Shown one piece after another: positions 11,710-20,734 of a DNA stretch of 64,000 nt. Position 1 is the first letter of the stretch. Each line of letters opens with the position of its first letter. The position numbers were made by a program, and so were the translations under genes. The notes under the pieces are model-generated. The model did not search any database and was not told the DNA's origin. It was given only the letters and a program-made list of their open reading frames with translations. Source of the stretch: Sinorhizobium medicae (GTDB lineage Bacteria > Pseudomonadota > Alphaproteobacteria > Rhizobiales > Rhizobiaceae); the NCBI RefSeq assembly GCF_007827695.1, contig NZ_VITA01000002.1, positions 1 to 64,000 on the forward strand, written 5' to 3'.

Positions 11710-12555
11710 CTATGCCTTGCCGCCCGGGCCGCCCTTGTAGCTTTCGAACAGCGCGTCGATGTTCTTCTGGTATTCCTTCTGCATCTCCAATCCGCTATCG
11801 AACAGGCTGTTCATCGCCTGCGAAAATTGGGCAAATGCCGGGTTGTCGGCCGACGCTTTCTGCGCGCTGCCGGCGTTGCTCATCATCTCCTGATAGGCCT
11901 TGAAGAACGGATTGGCGGCGAACATGTCGGCCGCATTCTTCTCGTCCGCTTTGCCCGTTTCGCCTGCCTTGCCCGTTTCCCCCTTGCCTATGCCGAAAAA
12001 TCCCTGCATCGCCTGGGTAAAGGGGTTATCGAAGGGGTTGGGCTGCGGCTCGGCCTTCTTTGCGAGGCCCGTCGCCTCCATCCATTGCCGCATCAGCGTC
12101 ATCATCGGATTGTCGGCCAGGCCGCCGCTCATCTGCCCCGTGGTCTGCTTGAAGAGCCCGCCCATCAGCGTGCTCGCCATCACCGGCAGCATCTGCTTGT
12201 AGATCTCCTGACCGATTCCCGTCATCTGTTCGGCCTGCGCCGCGATCGCACGCGACATTTCCTTTGAGCCGAAAAGCTGGCCGAGAACGCCATTGCCGTC
12301 GGCGACTCCCTGGGGTGTGAACGCCTGGCGCATGTCTTCGAAATACCTGGCGTAATTGCCGGTCGAAAGCGCGGTCAGGAGCGCGCCGAAGTCATAGGGG
12401 TTAGCGGTGTTGTGCTTGAAGCCGGTGGAGAAGGCGGGCATCAAGGCCGCCGTGGCCTTGGCCATCTGCTCCTGTGCGAGCCCGAATTGCTTCGCCATCA
12501 GTTCGATGGCGTTGCCGTTCTGCGCCTGCGCGAACATGTCAAAAAGCGGTGCCAT
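11710..12555 (-). CDS. DUF937-like hypothetical protein
   Basis: A 281-residue soluble protein with the layout of the DUF937 family: an N-terminal MAPLFDMFAQAQNGNAIELMAKQFGL segment (split; residues 1-26) and a GVLGQLFGSKEMSRAIAAQA repeat-like helix region around residue 87. The middle is rich in Met, Gln, Gly and Lys and contains the short repeat GETGKAGETGKADEK, so it is probably disordered. Function of DUF937 proteins is unknown. Start 12555 is chosen because GGGAAGGA precedes it at proper spacing. It is followed downstream by nothing on the same strand. Confidence 0.7.
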   Translation of the reverse strand: MAPLFDMFAQAQNGNAIELMAKQFGLAQEQMAKATAALMPAFSTGFKHNTANPYDFGALLTALSTGNYARYFEDMRQAFTPQGVADGNGVLGQLFGSKEMSRAIAAQAEQMTGIGQEIYKQMLPVMASTLMGGLFKQTTGQMSGGLADNPMMTLMRQWMEATGLAKKAEPQPNPFDNPFTQAMQGFFGIGKGETGKAGETGKADEKNAADMFAANPFFKAYQEMMSNAGSAQKASADNPAFAQFSQAMNSLFDSGLEMQKEYQKNIDALFESYKGGPGGKA

Positions 12556-12664
12556 TGGCGTTCCTTCCCGGGCAAGCGACGCATGTCCTTGCACTATAAC
12601 GGGAATTGAAGGGCTGAGAACCGCTTTTTATAACGTGTCCGGCAGGAGGGTATACGCCGGCCGA

Positions 12665-14038
12665 TCAATACTGGTAATCGGCGAATACCGGCTCGACCGA
12701 TTCCTTCCAGCGGCCATGGTAGAGCGCGAGCATGTCTTCCGCGAGCGTCGCCTTCTTCGCCAGCACCTCATCGAGCGGTGCCAGGAACTGGCTTTCGTCG
12801 ATGCCGTCCCCGTTCAGCCGATTGCGGCGCTTGAGGCCGTTGCGCGAAATGGCGAGAACCTCGCGGGCGACATCGAAGAGCGACTTCGACCGGAACTCGG
12901 CTGCTAGCGCCTTTGCTGGAACGGCATTTCTGAGCGCCAGAACTTCCTCGTAGCTCCAGTCGCGCGTCAATTCCTCCGCCGCCGACAGGGCTTCGTCATC
13001 GTAGAGCAGGCCGACCCAGAACGCCGGCAGGGCGCAGATCCGCCGCCAGGGTCCGCCGTCGGCCCCGCGCATTTCCAGAAAGCGCTTCAGGCGGACGTCG
13101 GGAAAGAGAGTAGACAGGTGATTGGTCCAGTCGCCCATCGTCGGCTGCCACTCGGCGATCTCACCCTTTAGCGCTCCGTTCATGAATTGACGGAAGGTGA
13201 CATGGGTACAATCATGATAATGCCCGTCGCGCACGACGAAATACATGGGGACTTCGAGCGCCCATTCGACGTAGTCGCCGAACCCGAAATCCGGCTTGAA
13301 TGCCGTCGGCAACAGGCCTGCGCGCTGGTTGTCGGTGTCACGCCAGATGTCTCCCCGCCAGGAGAGCAGGCCGTTCGGCTTACCCTCGGTGAAGGGGGAA
13401 CTTGCAAAGAGAGCGGTCGCGAGTGGCTGCAGTTTCAAGGAGACCTGCATCTTCCGTCGCATATCCTCTTCCGAGGAGAAGTCGAGGTTAACCTGGATCG
13501 TGCAGGTGCGGTACATCATATCCAGGCCCTGAGTGCCCACCTTCGGCATGTAGCGCGTCATGATCGCGTAGCGCGACTTCGGCATGCGCGGCGTCTCGGC
13601 GAAGGTCCACTTAGGGCTGCCGCCGATGCCGAGGAAACGAATGCCAAGCGGCTCGGCGATTTCCCGAAGGACGGCCAGGTGCTGATTGGATTCCTTGCAG
13701 GTCTGATGCAGGTTCTCGAGTGGCGCCCCGGAAAGCTCGAACTGCCCGCCGGGTTCGAGTGAGATCGCTCCGTTGCCCGAGGGTTCGGCCAGGCCGATGA
13801 CGTTCCCCTCGTCCATGATCGGTTCCCAGCCGTTCCGCTGGGCCATCCCGTTCAGAAGCGCCTGAATGCTGGCCTCGCCGAAATAGGGGACCGGACTGTT
13901 GTCCGCCTTGAAGAAGGCGAACTTCTCGTGCTCTGTGCCGATCCGGAAATTTTCCTTTGGCTTCGATCCCGATGCCAGATAGGCGGTCAGTTCAGCGACA
14001 GAGGTAACCGGCGTCTGGTCGGTGGTATCTCGGGCCAT
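12665..14038 (-). CDS. gshA: Glutamate-cysteine ligase, plant/alphaproteobacterial type
   Basis: A 457-residue gamma-glutamylcysteine synthetase that joins glutamate and cysteine with ATP, the first step of glutathione synthesis. It belongs to the class shared by plants and alphaproteobacteria, shown by FRIGTEHEKFAF, LEPGGQFELSGAP and FLGIGGSPKW near the N-terminal half and by MYRTCTIQVNLDFSSE. Its length matches the class. The nearby oxyR and katA genes also serve oxidative stress defence. The rsmE gene ends 160 bases upstream in the same direction, so the two may share a transcript (rsmE first). Confidence 0.95.
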   Translation of the reverse strand: MARDTTDQTPVTSVAELTAYLASGSKPKENFRIGTEHEKFAFFKADNSPVPYFGEASIQALLNGMAQRNGWEPIMDEGNVIGLAEPSGNGAISLEPGGQFELSGAPLENLHQTCKESNQHLAVLREIAEPLGIRFLGIGGSPKWTFAETPRMPKSRYAIMTRYMPKVGTQGLDMMYRTCTIQVNLDFSSEEDMRRKMQVSLKLQPLATALFASSPFTEGKPNGLLSWRGDIWRDTDNQRAGLLPTAFKPDFGFGDYVEWALEVPMYFVVRDGHYHDCTHVTFRQFMNGALKGEIAEWQPTMGDWTNHLSTLFPDVRLKRFLEMRGADGGPWRRICALPAFWVGLLYDDEALSAAEELTRDWSYEEVLALRNAVPAKALAAEFRSKSLFDVAREVLAISRNGLKRRNRLNGDGIDESQFLAPLDEVLAKKATLAEDMLALYHGRWKESVEPVFADYQY

Positions 14039-14197
14039 GTTCGTCTTCTTTGTCTCAGCGGCTCATGCATTCAGCAGGAGTTCAGCAGGAGGGCAGTTTA
14101 GCAGGAGTGGATGGAGTGCTTGAACCGTAATCAAGTGCGGCGCAAGTCAATTTCTTTCAAGATGCCGTCAAAAAAACTCCGTGCTTCAAGCGTCAGC

Positions 14198-14935
14198 TCA
14201 ACGCCAGTCCCCGAGCGTAGCCTGAATGACGGCCATTGCTGCCACGGCCGCCGTGTCGGCGCGCAGGATGCGCGGCCCGAGAGGGATTGCCGTCACGAAG
14301 TCGAGGCTTCGCAGAAGATCTCGCTCCGTCTCGGAAAAACCGCCCTCCGGGCCGATCAGAAGTGCCAGCCGGTGCTCGGCTAATTCGTTGAGGATAGGCA
14401 AGGGATTCTGACTCTCGTTTCCCTCGTCACAAAACACGATGCGCCGGTCGCGCGGCCAGGCCGCAAGAAGGTCTTCGAGCCTACGCGGCTCCTCGACAGC
14501 CGGGATGCCGAGGACGCCGCACTGCTCGGCCGCTTCGATGGCATTGGCGCGAATGCGTTCGAGGCTGCCGATCTTCCCCTGTACATGCTGCGTTATGACA
14601 GGTTGCAGGACGCCGGCACCCATCTCCACCGCCTTCTGCACGAGATAATCGAGCCGCCCTGTCTTCAGGGGTGCAAACAGATAGACGAGATCGCAAGGGG
14701 CAGGCTGCGGTCGCGTCTGTTCGACGGCGACGAGGACCGCCTGCTTGCGGGACGGCATGGAGATTTCCGCCCGCCATTCGCCATCCCGGCCGTTGAACAC
14801 CAGAAGTGACGAGCCCTCGCCCAAGCGCAGCACGTTGATCAGATAGTTAAACTGCTCCCGCGTTGCCTGGTGGCTCGCCCCATTGTGCAGTGGGCTTTCG
14901 ACGAAGAGACGCTGCATGCGGAAATTGGCGCGCAT
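14198..14935 (-). CDS. rsmE: 16S rRNA (uracil-1498-N3)-methyltransferase RsmE
   Basis: A 245-residue SPOUT-fold methyltransferase that methylates U1498 of 16S rRNA. The PUA-like N-terminal part ([22 protein letters not shown]) is followed by the knotted C-terminal domain with [15 protein letters not shown] and a final [11 protein letters not shown] motif, both typical of RsmE. An alternative start six codons later (14917) would begin closer to the family consensus. It lies between the phosphate transporter and gshA, all on the minus strand. Confidence 0.93.
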   Translation of the reverse strand: MRANFRMQRLFVESPLHNGASHQATREQFNYLINVLRLGEGSSLLVFNGRDGEWRAEISMPSRKQAVLVAVEQTRPQPAPCDLVYLFAPLKTGRLDYLVQKAVEMGAGVLQPVITQHVQGKIGSLERIRANAIEAAEQCGVLGIPAVEEPRRLEDLLAAWPRDRRIVFCDEGNESQNPLPILNELAEHRLALLIGPEGGFSETERDLLRSLDFVTAIPLGPRILRADTAAVAAMAVIQATLGDWR

Positions 14936-14953
14936 TTTGGATCGGCCGCTTTT

Positions 14954-16459
14954 CTAGAGAAACAGGCTTGAAAGAACGAAATAGACGAATGCCGAAAGCA
15001 GCGCCGAGACGGGAACGGTGATGATCCAGGCGGCGACGATCGTCAGAAAGTGGGAACGCCGCACCAGGCGCCTGCGGCGCACTTCCGCAAAATTCGTTTC
15101 GCTCCTCTCCATGAATTCGGTCTGGCCGGTCTTGCGCCGGACATATTCGAGCCGCCGTTGCGAGTGGCGCGTGTACCATTCGCGGAAGAATCCGACGCCG
15201 AAGACCGCGCCGACCGCCGTGTGTGTGGAGCTGATCGGCAGGCCGAGTGCCGAGGCGAGCAGCACCGTCACTGCGGTCGCGAGCGCCACGCAGAAGGCTC
15301 GCATCGGATTGAGGCGTGTGATTTCCTCGCCGACCACGCGTATCAGCAGCGGACCGTAGAGCAGCAGTCCCACCGAGATACCGAGAGCACCGATGAGGAG
15401 CACCCAGAAAGGCGCTTCCGAATCCGCGGTCGAGACGACGCCGTCGACAGCCGAGACGATCGCCGACAGGGGCCCGATGGCGTTGGAAACGTCATTCGCC
15501 CCGTGTGCGAAAGAGAGAATAGCCGCCGAGACGATAAGCGGAAGGCGGAAGAGCTTGCGCAATGACTGGTTGCGGTTCTCGAGGCCTGCCGATTGCCGGC
15601 GGATCCACGGCTTGGAGGACAGGTACGACGCAGTTCCAGCCAGCGCTCCGATCAACAGGCCGGTCGGAAGCGGGATAGAGGCCAGATGGTCGAGGGCAAA
15701 GACCGCCACATAGGCTGTGAACGAGCCGGCCGTGACGCCGAGGACAACGGGCATCCAGATCCGCGCGGCTGCGATCTTATCCTCGCGGTAGATGACGAAC
15801 TCCTTCAGGAAAGCAAGGAAGAGTGCGGCAACGGCGCCGCCGAGCAGGGGCGAAATCGTCCAGCTCGCCGTTATGCCGGCGATAGCCCACCACTTGACGC
15901 TGGAAAGCCCGGCGGCTGCGACACCTGCGCCGATGATGCCGCCGACCAGCGAATGCGTCGTCGAAACGGGCGCGCGCGAATAGGTCGCGACATTGATCCA
16001 GATCGCCGATGAGACGAGCGCCGAAAGCATCACCCAGACCAGGGCTTCGGCGCCGACCAGTTGCGTGCCGTCGATGATTCCGGCTTCGATGGTGAGTGTG
16101 ACTTTTCGCCCGGCGGTCAACGCTCCGGCGATTTCGAATACGGCGGCGATCCCAAGCGCCACAGCCATCGAGATAGCCTTCGCACCGACTGCGGCGCCCA
16201 CGTTGTTGGTCACGTCATTGGCGCCGATATTCATCGCCATGTAGCCTGCAACCGCAGCTGCGGCCACGACGACGGCCGCACCGGAGGCACCCGTGACATA
16301 GCTCGCCGCAAAGCCCATGCTGAGGATCAGGAAGAGCGCCGCAAGGCCGGGAGCCGCCAGCTTGCGCATGACGTGATGCGAAGCCTCCTCGGCAAGGCTG
16401 AGCTTGTCGAGATCCTTGTCGATCGTCAGCTTCTCGAGGCGCGGTCGCGGCTTGGCCAA
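14954..16459 (-). CDS. PiT-family inorganic phosphate transporter
   Basis: A 501-residue inner-membrane protein of the PiT (low-affinity phosphate, metal-phosphate:proton symport) family. Both signature repeats are present: GANDVTNNVGAAVGAKA in the first half and GANDVSNAIGPLSAI in the second, each followed by VSTTHSLVGG or ISSTHTAVGA. About ten to twelve membrane helices are evident. I place the start at TTG 16459, because GGAG lies eight bases upstream and the protein then begins with the usual charged tail; a GTG at 16498 is an alternative. No phoU-like orfA gene accompanies it, unlike the orfA-pit operon known in S. meliloti, so it is probably a second PiT paralogue. Confidence 0.88.
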   Translation of the reverse strand: MAKPRPRLEKLTIDKDLDKLSLAEEASHHVMRKLAAPGLAALFLILSMGFAASYVTGASGAAVVVAAAAVAGYMAMNIGANDVTNNVGAAVGAKAISMAVALGIAAVFEIAGALTAGRKVTLTIEAGIIDGTQLVGAEALVWVMLSALVSSAIWINVATYSRAPVSTTHSLVGGIIGAGVAAAGLSSVKWWAIAGITASWTISPLLGGAVAALFLAFLKEFVIYREDKIAAARIWMPVVLGVTAGSFTAYVAVFALDHLASIPLPTGLLIGALAGTASYLSSKPWIRRQSAGLENRNQSLRKLFRLPLIVSAAILSFAHGANDVSNAIGPLSAIVSAVDGVVSTADSEAPFWVLLIGALGISVGLLLYGPLLIRVVGEEITRLNPMRAFCVALATAVTVLLASALGLPISSTHTAVGAVFGVGFFREWYTRHSQRRLEYVRRKTGQTEFMERSETNFAEVRRRRLVRRSHFLTIVAAWIITVPVSALLSAFVYFVLSSLFL

Positions 16460-16661
16460 GAACTGTTCTCCAAATCTAACATTCGCCAGTAACGGCACAA
16501 ACGCGGGTATTCAAGCGGTATGAAGGGAAGGGCGAGGGTTTGGCCTGACGTGGCTGGTAGACGAATGTCCGGACGCAGAGGATCATCCGGCCTGTCACCG
16601 CTCGTAGCGGCCCCTTTGAGCGTTTGACTGGCGCAGCAACCGGTGCTTGCCGCCCTCGCTG

Positions 16662-17168
16662 TCAGCTGCTGGGTTCCTTCGGACGCTGCTCCGCGGCGGG
16701 GTCGACGCGTTTGCCGAAATCGAGAATAAGCTCTTTCAGTGAGGGCTCCGCAACGCGCTTTGCCGCCTCCTTATAGTCGACCCATTCGAGCCGCCGGGTG
16801 CCTTTCTCCGGGAATTTCTTGCAGAATGCCTCGACTTCGAGGGCGTGCACCTGAACCTTGCAGGAAATCTCGAGGCCGTGGTCCATCCGCTTCTGGTAGA
16901 CATATGCGCCGACGGCGGCCCTCTGCACCTTGCCCTTCACTCCAGCCTCCTCATAGGCCTCGCGCTCGGCGACTTCGTGTGCCTGCTTTCCCTGCATCGG
17001 CCATCCCTTGGGGATGACCCAACGGCCGGTATCGCGGCTGGTGATCACCAGGATCTCCAGCGCCTTCGTTTTCGCCGTAAACCGGTAGCACAGCGCCGCG
17101 TATTGCATTCGCGCCGGGCGGCGCAGCATCAGTTGCACATCAGAAGCTAGCCGGTGCAGAAAGTTCAA
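16662..17168 (-). CDS. Nudix hydrolase
   Basis: A 168-residue Nudix protein. The Nudix box begins GWPMQGK and ends REAYEEAGV, which carries the essential Arg and the two metal-binding Glu residues. The first Glu of the consensus (G-x5-E) is Lys here, a tolerated position in part of the family. The sequence PKGWPMQGKQ and the length resemble diphosphoinositol polyphosphate or diadenosine polyphosphate hydrolases, so a (di)nucleoside polyphosphate substrate is a fair guess. It stands alone between the PiT gene and the GntR gene. Confidence 0.85.
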   Translation of the reverse strand: MNFLHRLASDVQLMLRRPARMQYAALCYRFTAKTKALEILVITSRDTGRWVIPKGWPMQGKQAHEVAEREAYEEAGVKGKVQRAAVGAYVYQKRMDHGLEISCKVQVHALEVEAFCKKFPEKGTRRLEWVDYKEAAKRVAEPSLKELILDFGKRVDPAAEQRPKEPSS

Positions 17169-17441
17169 GATTCCCGATACTCCTCAACGAATCAGTGGCT
17201 GACGGCCCGGTGCAAGTATGAACCGTTCATTCGAGCCGTAAATGGTTAGCTGGCCAGCTAACGCAAACTGCGGAGTCGCGGTTCCTTCAGAATCGAAGTT
17301 TCAATGCGACTATATAGGAAACCGGGCAGAAAATGTGCATAGACCTGCCATTCGCTCGCAGTCTGGAGGGTGGTGCTGGGTGCGGAGACGTGCCGGATCC
17401 GCCTTGGAGCAACGGTGCGTGGCCGATGCTGTCCGTTCGCC

Positions 17442-18239
17442 TCAAGCGCCGGAACGGTCGCGCTGCTGAAGGCGCAGACGCGCTATGCGGGACCATTCGC
17501 CGTTGCGCTCCACCTCCTGCGCCGCGGCTGCGACGAAATCGATGTGGTCCTGCGCGGCCATCTTGGCTGCCACCGGGTCGCGAGCCATAACGGCGGCGTA
17601 GATCGCCTCGTGTTGTGCAAGCAGTAGCGCGCGTGCGCCGGGGGCGCCGAAGACGGCACTTCGGTGGAAGAAGATCCCCCGGGTGAGAAGCCTGTAACAA
17701 GCCCGGAGCGTGTGGAGCAGAATGATATTGTGAGCGCTTTCGCCGATAGCGTTGTGCAGCTCGATATCGGCTTCGAGCTCGTCGTCGAAGCTGCCGCTCG
17801 CATGCGCGGCGCGCATGCGCTCGATGACGCGGGTCAGGATGTCGCGGTCGAAGTCGGTTGCGCGGGTCGCCGCAAGTTCCGCCGTCAGGCCCTCGAGTTC
17901 ACGCCGGAATTCGAGATAGTCCTGCGTGGCCTTGTGATGGCGCCCGATGAGCTCGATCAGGGGTTTGGAAAAGATCTGTCCGACCACGTCGGCGACGAAT
18001 GTGCCGCCGCCATGCCGGCTCTCGACGAGGCCGCGCGCCTCGAGCTCTTTCAGTGCCTCGCGAAGGATGGGGCGCGACACCTCGAACCGTCGGGAGAGGT
18101 CCCGCTCGCCCGGCAAGCGGTCGCCATCGCGCAAAATGCCCTCCAGGATCAGAAGTTCGATCTGCTGCACGACCTCGTCTGCCGTCCGGCTGTGGCTGAT
18201 GCGGGCGTAGAGGTCGTCCTGGTCTTCGGTCACGGCCAT
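17442..18239 (-). CDS. GntR-family (FadR subfamily) regulator, probable glycolate regulator
   Basis: A 265-residue regulator with an N-terminal winged helix (DRLPGERDLSRRF, SRPILREALKELEARG, GGGTFV) and a C-terminal all-helical FCD ligand domain that keeps the Asp/His metal-binding pattern (DIELHNAIGE, AQHEAIYAAV, DHIDFV). FadR-subfamily members such as GlcC, LldR and PdhR sense small carboxylic acids. An AGTGG-N13-CCACT dyad lies upstream at 18317-18339, and the same dyad stands before glcD, so I infer control of glycolate oxidation and of its own gene. The true start is uncertain: ATG 18239 or 18260. The upstream frame to 18338 would overlap the dyad. Confidence 0.85.
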   Translation of the reverse strand: MAVTEDQDDLYARISHSRTADEVVQQIELLILEGILRDGDRLPGERDLSRRFEVSRPILREALKELEARGLVESRHGGGTFVADVVGQIFSKPLIELIGRHHKATQDYLEFRRELEGLTAELAATRATDFDRDILTRVIERMRAAHASGSFDDELEADIELHNAIGESAHNIILLHTLRACYRLLTRGIFFHRSAVFGAPGARALLLAQHEAIYAAVMARDPVAAKMAAQDHIDFVAAAAQEVERNGEWSRIARLRLQQRDRSGA

Positions 18240-18315
18240 ATCTCCCGAAGCGCCGGGCATAATGCTCAGGGTGCGCCCGCATCCGCTTCCACGCGGCAAT
18301 CTAACAGGACCCATC

Positions 18316-18340
18316 AAGTGGTCAAATTGATTGTCCACTT
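18316..18340. promoter_or_regulatory. Putative GntR operator upstream of its own gene
   Basis: AAGTGGTCAA (18316-18325) and TTGTCCACTT (18331-18340) form a near-perfect dyad around ATTGA. The central AGTGG-N13-CCACT pattern has the same half-sites and the same 13-base spacing as the dyad before glcD (20690-20712). Position 77 bases upstream of the GntR start fits autoregulation. The site could also affect the divergent DUF3422 gene. Confidence 0.65.
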
Positions 18341-18390
18341 ACGGGTGTTGACAAAGATCGATCTGCGTCAAAGCGTCCTGTTCATTTTAA

Positions 18391-18406
18391 CTTATCCGTT
18401 GATAAG
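18391..18406. repeat. Short dyad upstream of the DUF3422 gene
   Basis: CTTATC (18391-18396) pairs with GATAAG (18401-18406) across CGTT, about 40 bases before the DUF3422 start. It may be an operator or chance; nothing else identifies it. Confidence 0.3.
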
Positions 18407-18443
18407 AAGGTGATGATGAACGCGTGAGGGGAAGAAGCGCTTG

Positions 18444-19712
18444 ATGCCAAAGGGCAGTTTTGCATTTCCGGTGGCGCCCTTGCGCGCCCAGGCGCTCGGC
18501 GAGGTCCATTCGCGGCCCTATGCCCTGGTCACGACTCCGCGCGTCATCTTTCAACTCGCCTTCATGACGGAGGGCGGTTCGATCGTCGACCACGCCGTGA
18601 TGTCCGAGCTGTCACGCTCGCGCGGCATCGCTCCGCCCGGCCGCGACGCCAGTCACCACGCTATGCCGTGGGGGCAGGGAACGCTGCGATGGGAGCGGCA
18701 CACGGAATTCTCCACCTATTTCTGGGACGCTCCCGCGCCGGAGAGCTTTGGCGGCCAGGTGCCGATTCATCCGTTCGGCGACGGTTTTTCGCCGCCGGGC
18801 TCTCTGATTTCCGGAATTCGTCTGGAAATCCGTCCCGATACGCCGGAGACGCGCGAGGCGATCGGTGCATTCGATCCGACGAGCCTCTGTTACAGCGAGA
18901 CCAAGAACGGTCAGGCGGTGCTCGTCACCGACTTCCGCCAGAACGGCGACGGGCTGACGCAGATTCTGATCATCGATCGCGGCATGACGGAGGCCGGAAC
19001 AGGGGCCCTGGTGCAGCGCCTGCTCGATATCGAAACCTATCGCACGCTCGCCATCCTCGGCCTGCCGCTTGCACAGTCGCTCTCGCCCGAGATCCGCCGC
19101 ACCGAGGACGGCCTGACGGCGGTGACGCAGCGGATGAAGGAGAACGTCCGCGAAGAGGCCGACGAGATGCTGGCGGAGATTACCCGGCTGGCCGCCGATC
19201 TCGAGGCCGGCGCTGCACTCAGCCTTTATCGCTTCGGCGCCAGCCGCGCCTATTACGGCATAGTCCAGGAGCGAATCCGCACGCTCTCCGAAAGCCCGGT
19301 GCCCGGATACGAAACCATCGGCACCTTTCTCGAGCGCAGGCTGGCGCCCGCAATGCGCACCTGTCAGTCGGTCGAGGAGCGGCAGGCGAACCTTTCTCGC
19401 AAGCTCGCCCGCGCCACAGCGCTGTTGAGAAGCTGGATCGACGTCGAGCTCGAGCGGCAGAACAGCGATCTGCTGAACTCGATGGACCGCCGCGCGAAGC
19501 TGCAATTGCGCCTGCAGCAGACCGTCGAGGGCCTCTCGGTTGCTGCGATTTCCTATTACGTGGTGGGTCTCTTCGGCTATGTCGCCAAAGCCGTCAGTCA
19601 TGAGGTTCCGGTCGATCCGGGCCTGCTGACGGGCGTCGCTGTTCCCTTCGCTGTTGCCGGGGTCTGGCTGGTGGTACGGCGCATCCGGCGGCGTCACGAC
19701 GAGCATCGGTAG
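18444..19712 (+). CDS. DUF3422 family membrane-anchored protein
   Basis: A 422-residue protein of the DUF3422 family, which is widespread in proteobacteria and has no assigned function. The N-terminal marker RAQALGEVHSRPYALV and the middle WERHTEFSTYFW are characteristic. Two hydrophobic helices lie at the C-terminus (about residues 365-385 and 395-412), so most of the protein should face the cytoplasm from a C-terminal membrane hairpin, with a coiled-coil-like stretch before it. ATG 18444 is preferred to the TTG three bases earlier, with GAGGGGAAGAAG upstream. It is divergent from the GntR gene and convergent with a LysR gene. Confidence 0.85.
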   Translation: MPKGSFAFPVAPLRAQALGEVHSRPYALVTTPRVIFQLAFMTEGGSIVDHAVMSELSRSRGIAPPGRDASHHAMPWGQGTLRWERHTEFSTYFWDAPAPESFGGQVPIHPFGDGFSPPGSLISGIRLEIRPDTPETREAIGAFDPTSLCYSETKNGQAVLVTDFRQNGDGLTQILIIDRGMTEAGTGALVQRLLDIETYRTLAILGLPLAQSLSPEIRRTEDGLTAVTQRMKENVREEADEMLAEITRLAADLEAGAALSLYRFGASRAYYGIVQERIRTLSESPVPGYETIGTFLERRLAPAMRTCQSVEERQANLSRKLARATALLRSWIDVELERQNSDLLNSMDRRAKLQLRLQQTVEGLSVAAISYYVVGLFGYVAKAVSHEVPVDPGLLTGVAVPFAVAGVWLVVRRIRRRHDEHR

Positions 19713-19731
19713 TGGTGCGCCCGCTGACGCC

Positions 19732-20628
19732 CTATTGCTCCCAATAGGGCACAGGGCCGTAGAGTGCGGCGAGGTAATCGATGAACATCCGGACCTTGGC
19801 CGGAAGGAATTGCCGGCTCGGATAGACGGCCGAAAGCGTCAGCCTGTGCGATCCTTCCCATTGCGGCAGCACCTGAACGAGGCGCCCATCCCGGAGTTCC
19901 CTGCCGATATCCCAGGTGGAACGCAACGCGATGCCGGCGCCGGCAATCACCGCTTCGCGTATGATCTCCGACGAATTGGTGACGAGAGGCCCTTCCGGAC
20001 GATAGGACAGATTTCCCTCCGGCCCCTCCAGCTTCCAGTTGTCGTTGTTGTGCGCCGGGAGGCAGATGTGGCTCGCGAGTTCGCCGATGTCCTTGGGCGT
20101 CCCATGACTGGCGACATAGCTTGGTGCCGCGCAGAGAAGCCGGCGCACCGGCGCGAGTCTGCGGGCGACGAGGCTCGAGTCGCTGAGTTCGCCTATTCTG
20201 ATCGCGAGGTCAAATCCTTCTGCGACGATATCGGTAAAATCGTCGGTCAACACGATGTGCAGCTTCAGGTCTGGGTGGTCCTTCATGAAGCCGGTCAGAT
20301 GAGGCGCGATATGCAAACGCCCGAACGAGGTCGGCGCGGAGATGCGCAGCGTTCCTCGAACCTGGGAAGAACGGCCCGAGGCGTAGGCCTCGGCTTCCTC
20401 GAGCCCGGCGAGGATGCCGAGAACGCGGTCGTAGAAACCCTGGCCGGCCTCTGTCATCGAGATCTGCCGCGTCGTCCGCTGCAGCAGGCGCGTGCCGAGC
20501 CTGTCTTCGAGCCGCTTGATGCGTTTCGAAATCACGGCTGCGGAGAAGCCGAGCGCCCGTCCTGCGGCCGACATGCTGCCGGTCGACACGACCCGCACAA
20601 AAATCTCGAGATCGCCTAAATGCGTCAT
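19732..20628 (-). CDS. LysR-type transcriptional regulator divergent from glcDEF
   Basis: A 298-residue LysR regulator with a clear helix-turn-helix (LGDLEIFVRVVSTGSMSAAG, SAAVISKRIKRLEDRLG) and a type-2 periplasmic-binding-like effector domain of the AaeR/DmlR branch (FDLAIRIGEL, SSLVARRLAPVRRLLCAAPSY). It starts 106 bases from glcD on the opposite strand, so it may regulate glcDEF along with, or instead of, the GntR protein. A TTG three bases earlier is an alternative start. Ligand unknown. Confidence 0.87.
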   Translation of the reverse strand: MTHLGDLEIFVRVVSTGSMSAAGRALGFSAAVISKRIKRLEDRLGTRLLQRTTRQISMTEAGQGFYDRVLGILAGLEEAEAYASGRSSQVRGTLRISAPTSFGRLHIAPHLTGFMKDHPDLKLHIVLTDDFTDIVAEGFDLAIRIGELSDSSLVARRLAPVRRLLCAAPSYVASHGTPKDIGELASHICLPAHNNDNWKLEGPEGNLSYRPEGPLVTNSSEIIREAVIAGAGIALRSTWDIGRELRDGRLVQVLPQWEGSHRLTLSAVYPSRQFLPAKVRMFIDYLAALYGPVPYWEQ

Positions 20629-20689
20629 CAATCTTGATCATTGTTTCCAAAGGCGAAAAGATCATTAACATTTGCCGGGGGTCGGTCCT

Positions 20690-20712
20690 AGTGGTAAGCA
20701 AAAAATACCACT
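20690..20712. promoter_or_regulatory. Putative GntR operator upstream of glcD
   Basis: AGTGG (20690-20694) and CCACT (20708-20712) are separated by 13 AT-rich bases. The arrangement is identical in half-sites and spacing to the dyad before the GntR gene at 18317-18339. It ends 22 bases before the glcD start, a position that fits a repressor site over the core promoter or transcription start. Confidence 0.6.
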
Positions 20713-20734
20713 TTGCTGCGAATGGGAGGCCCTC

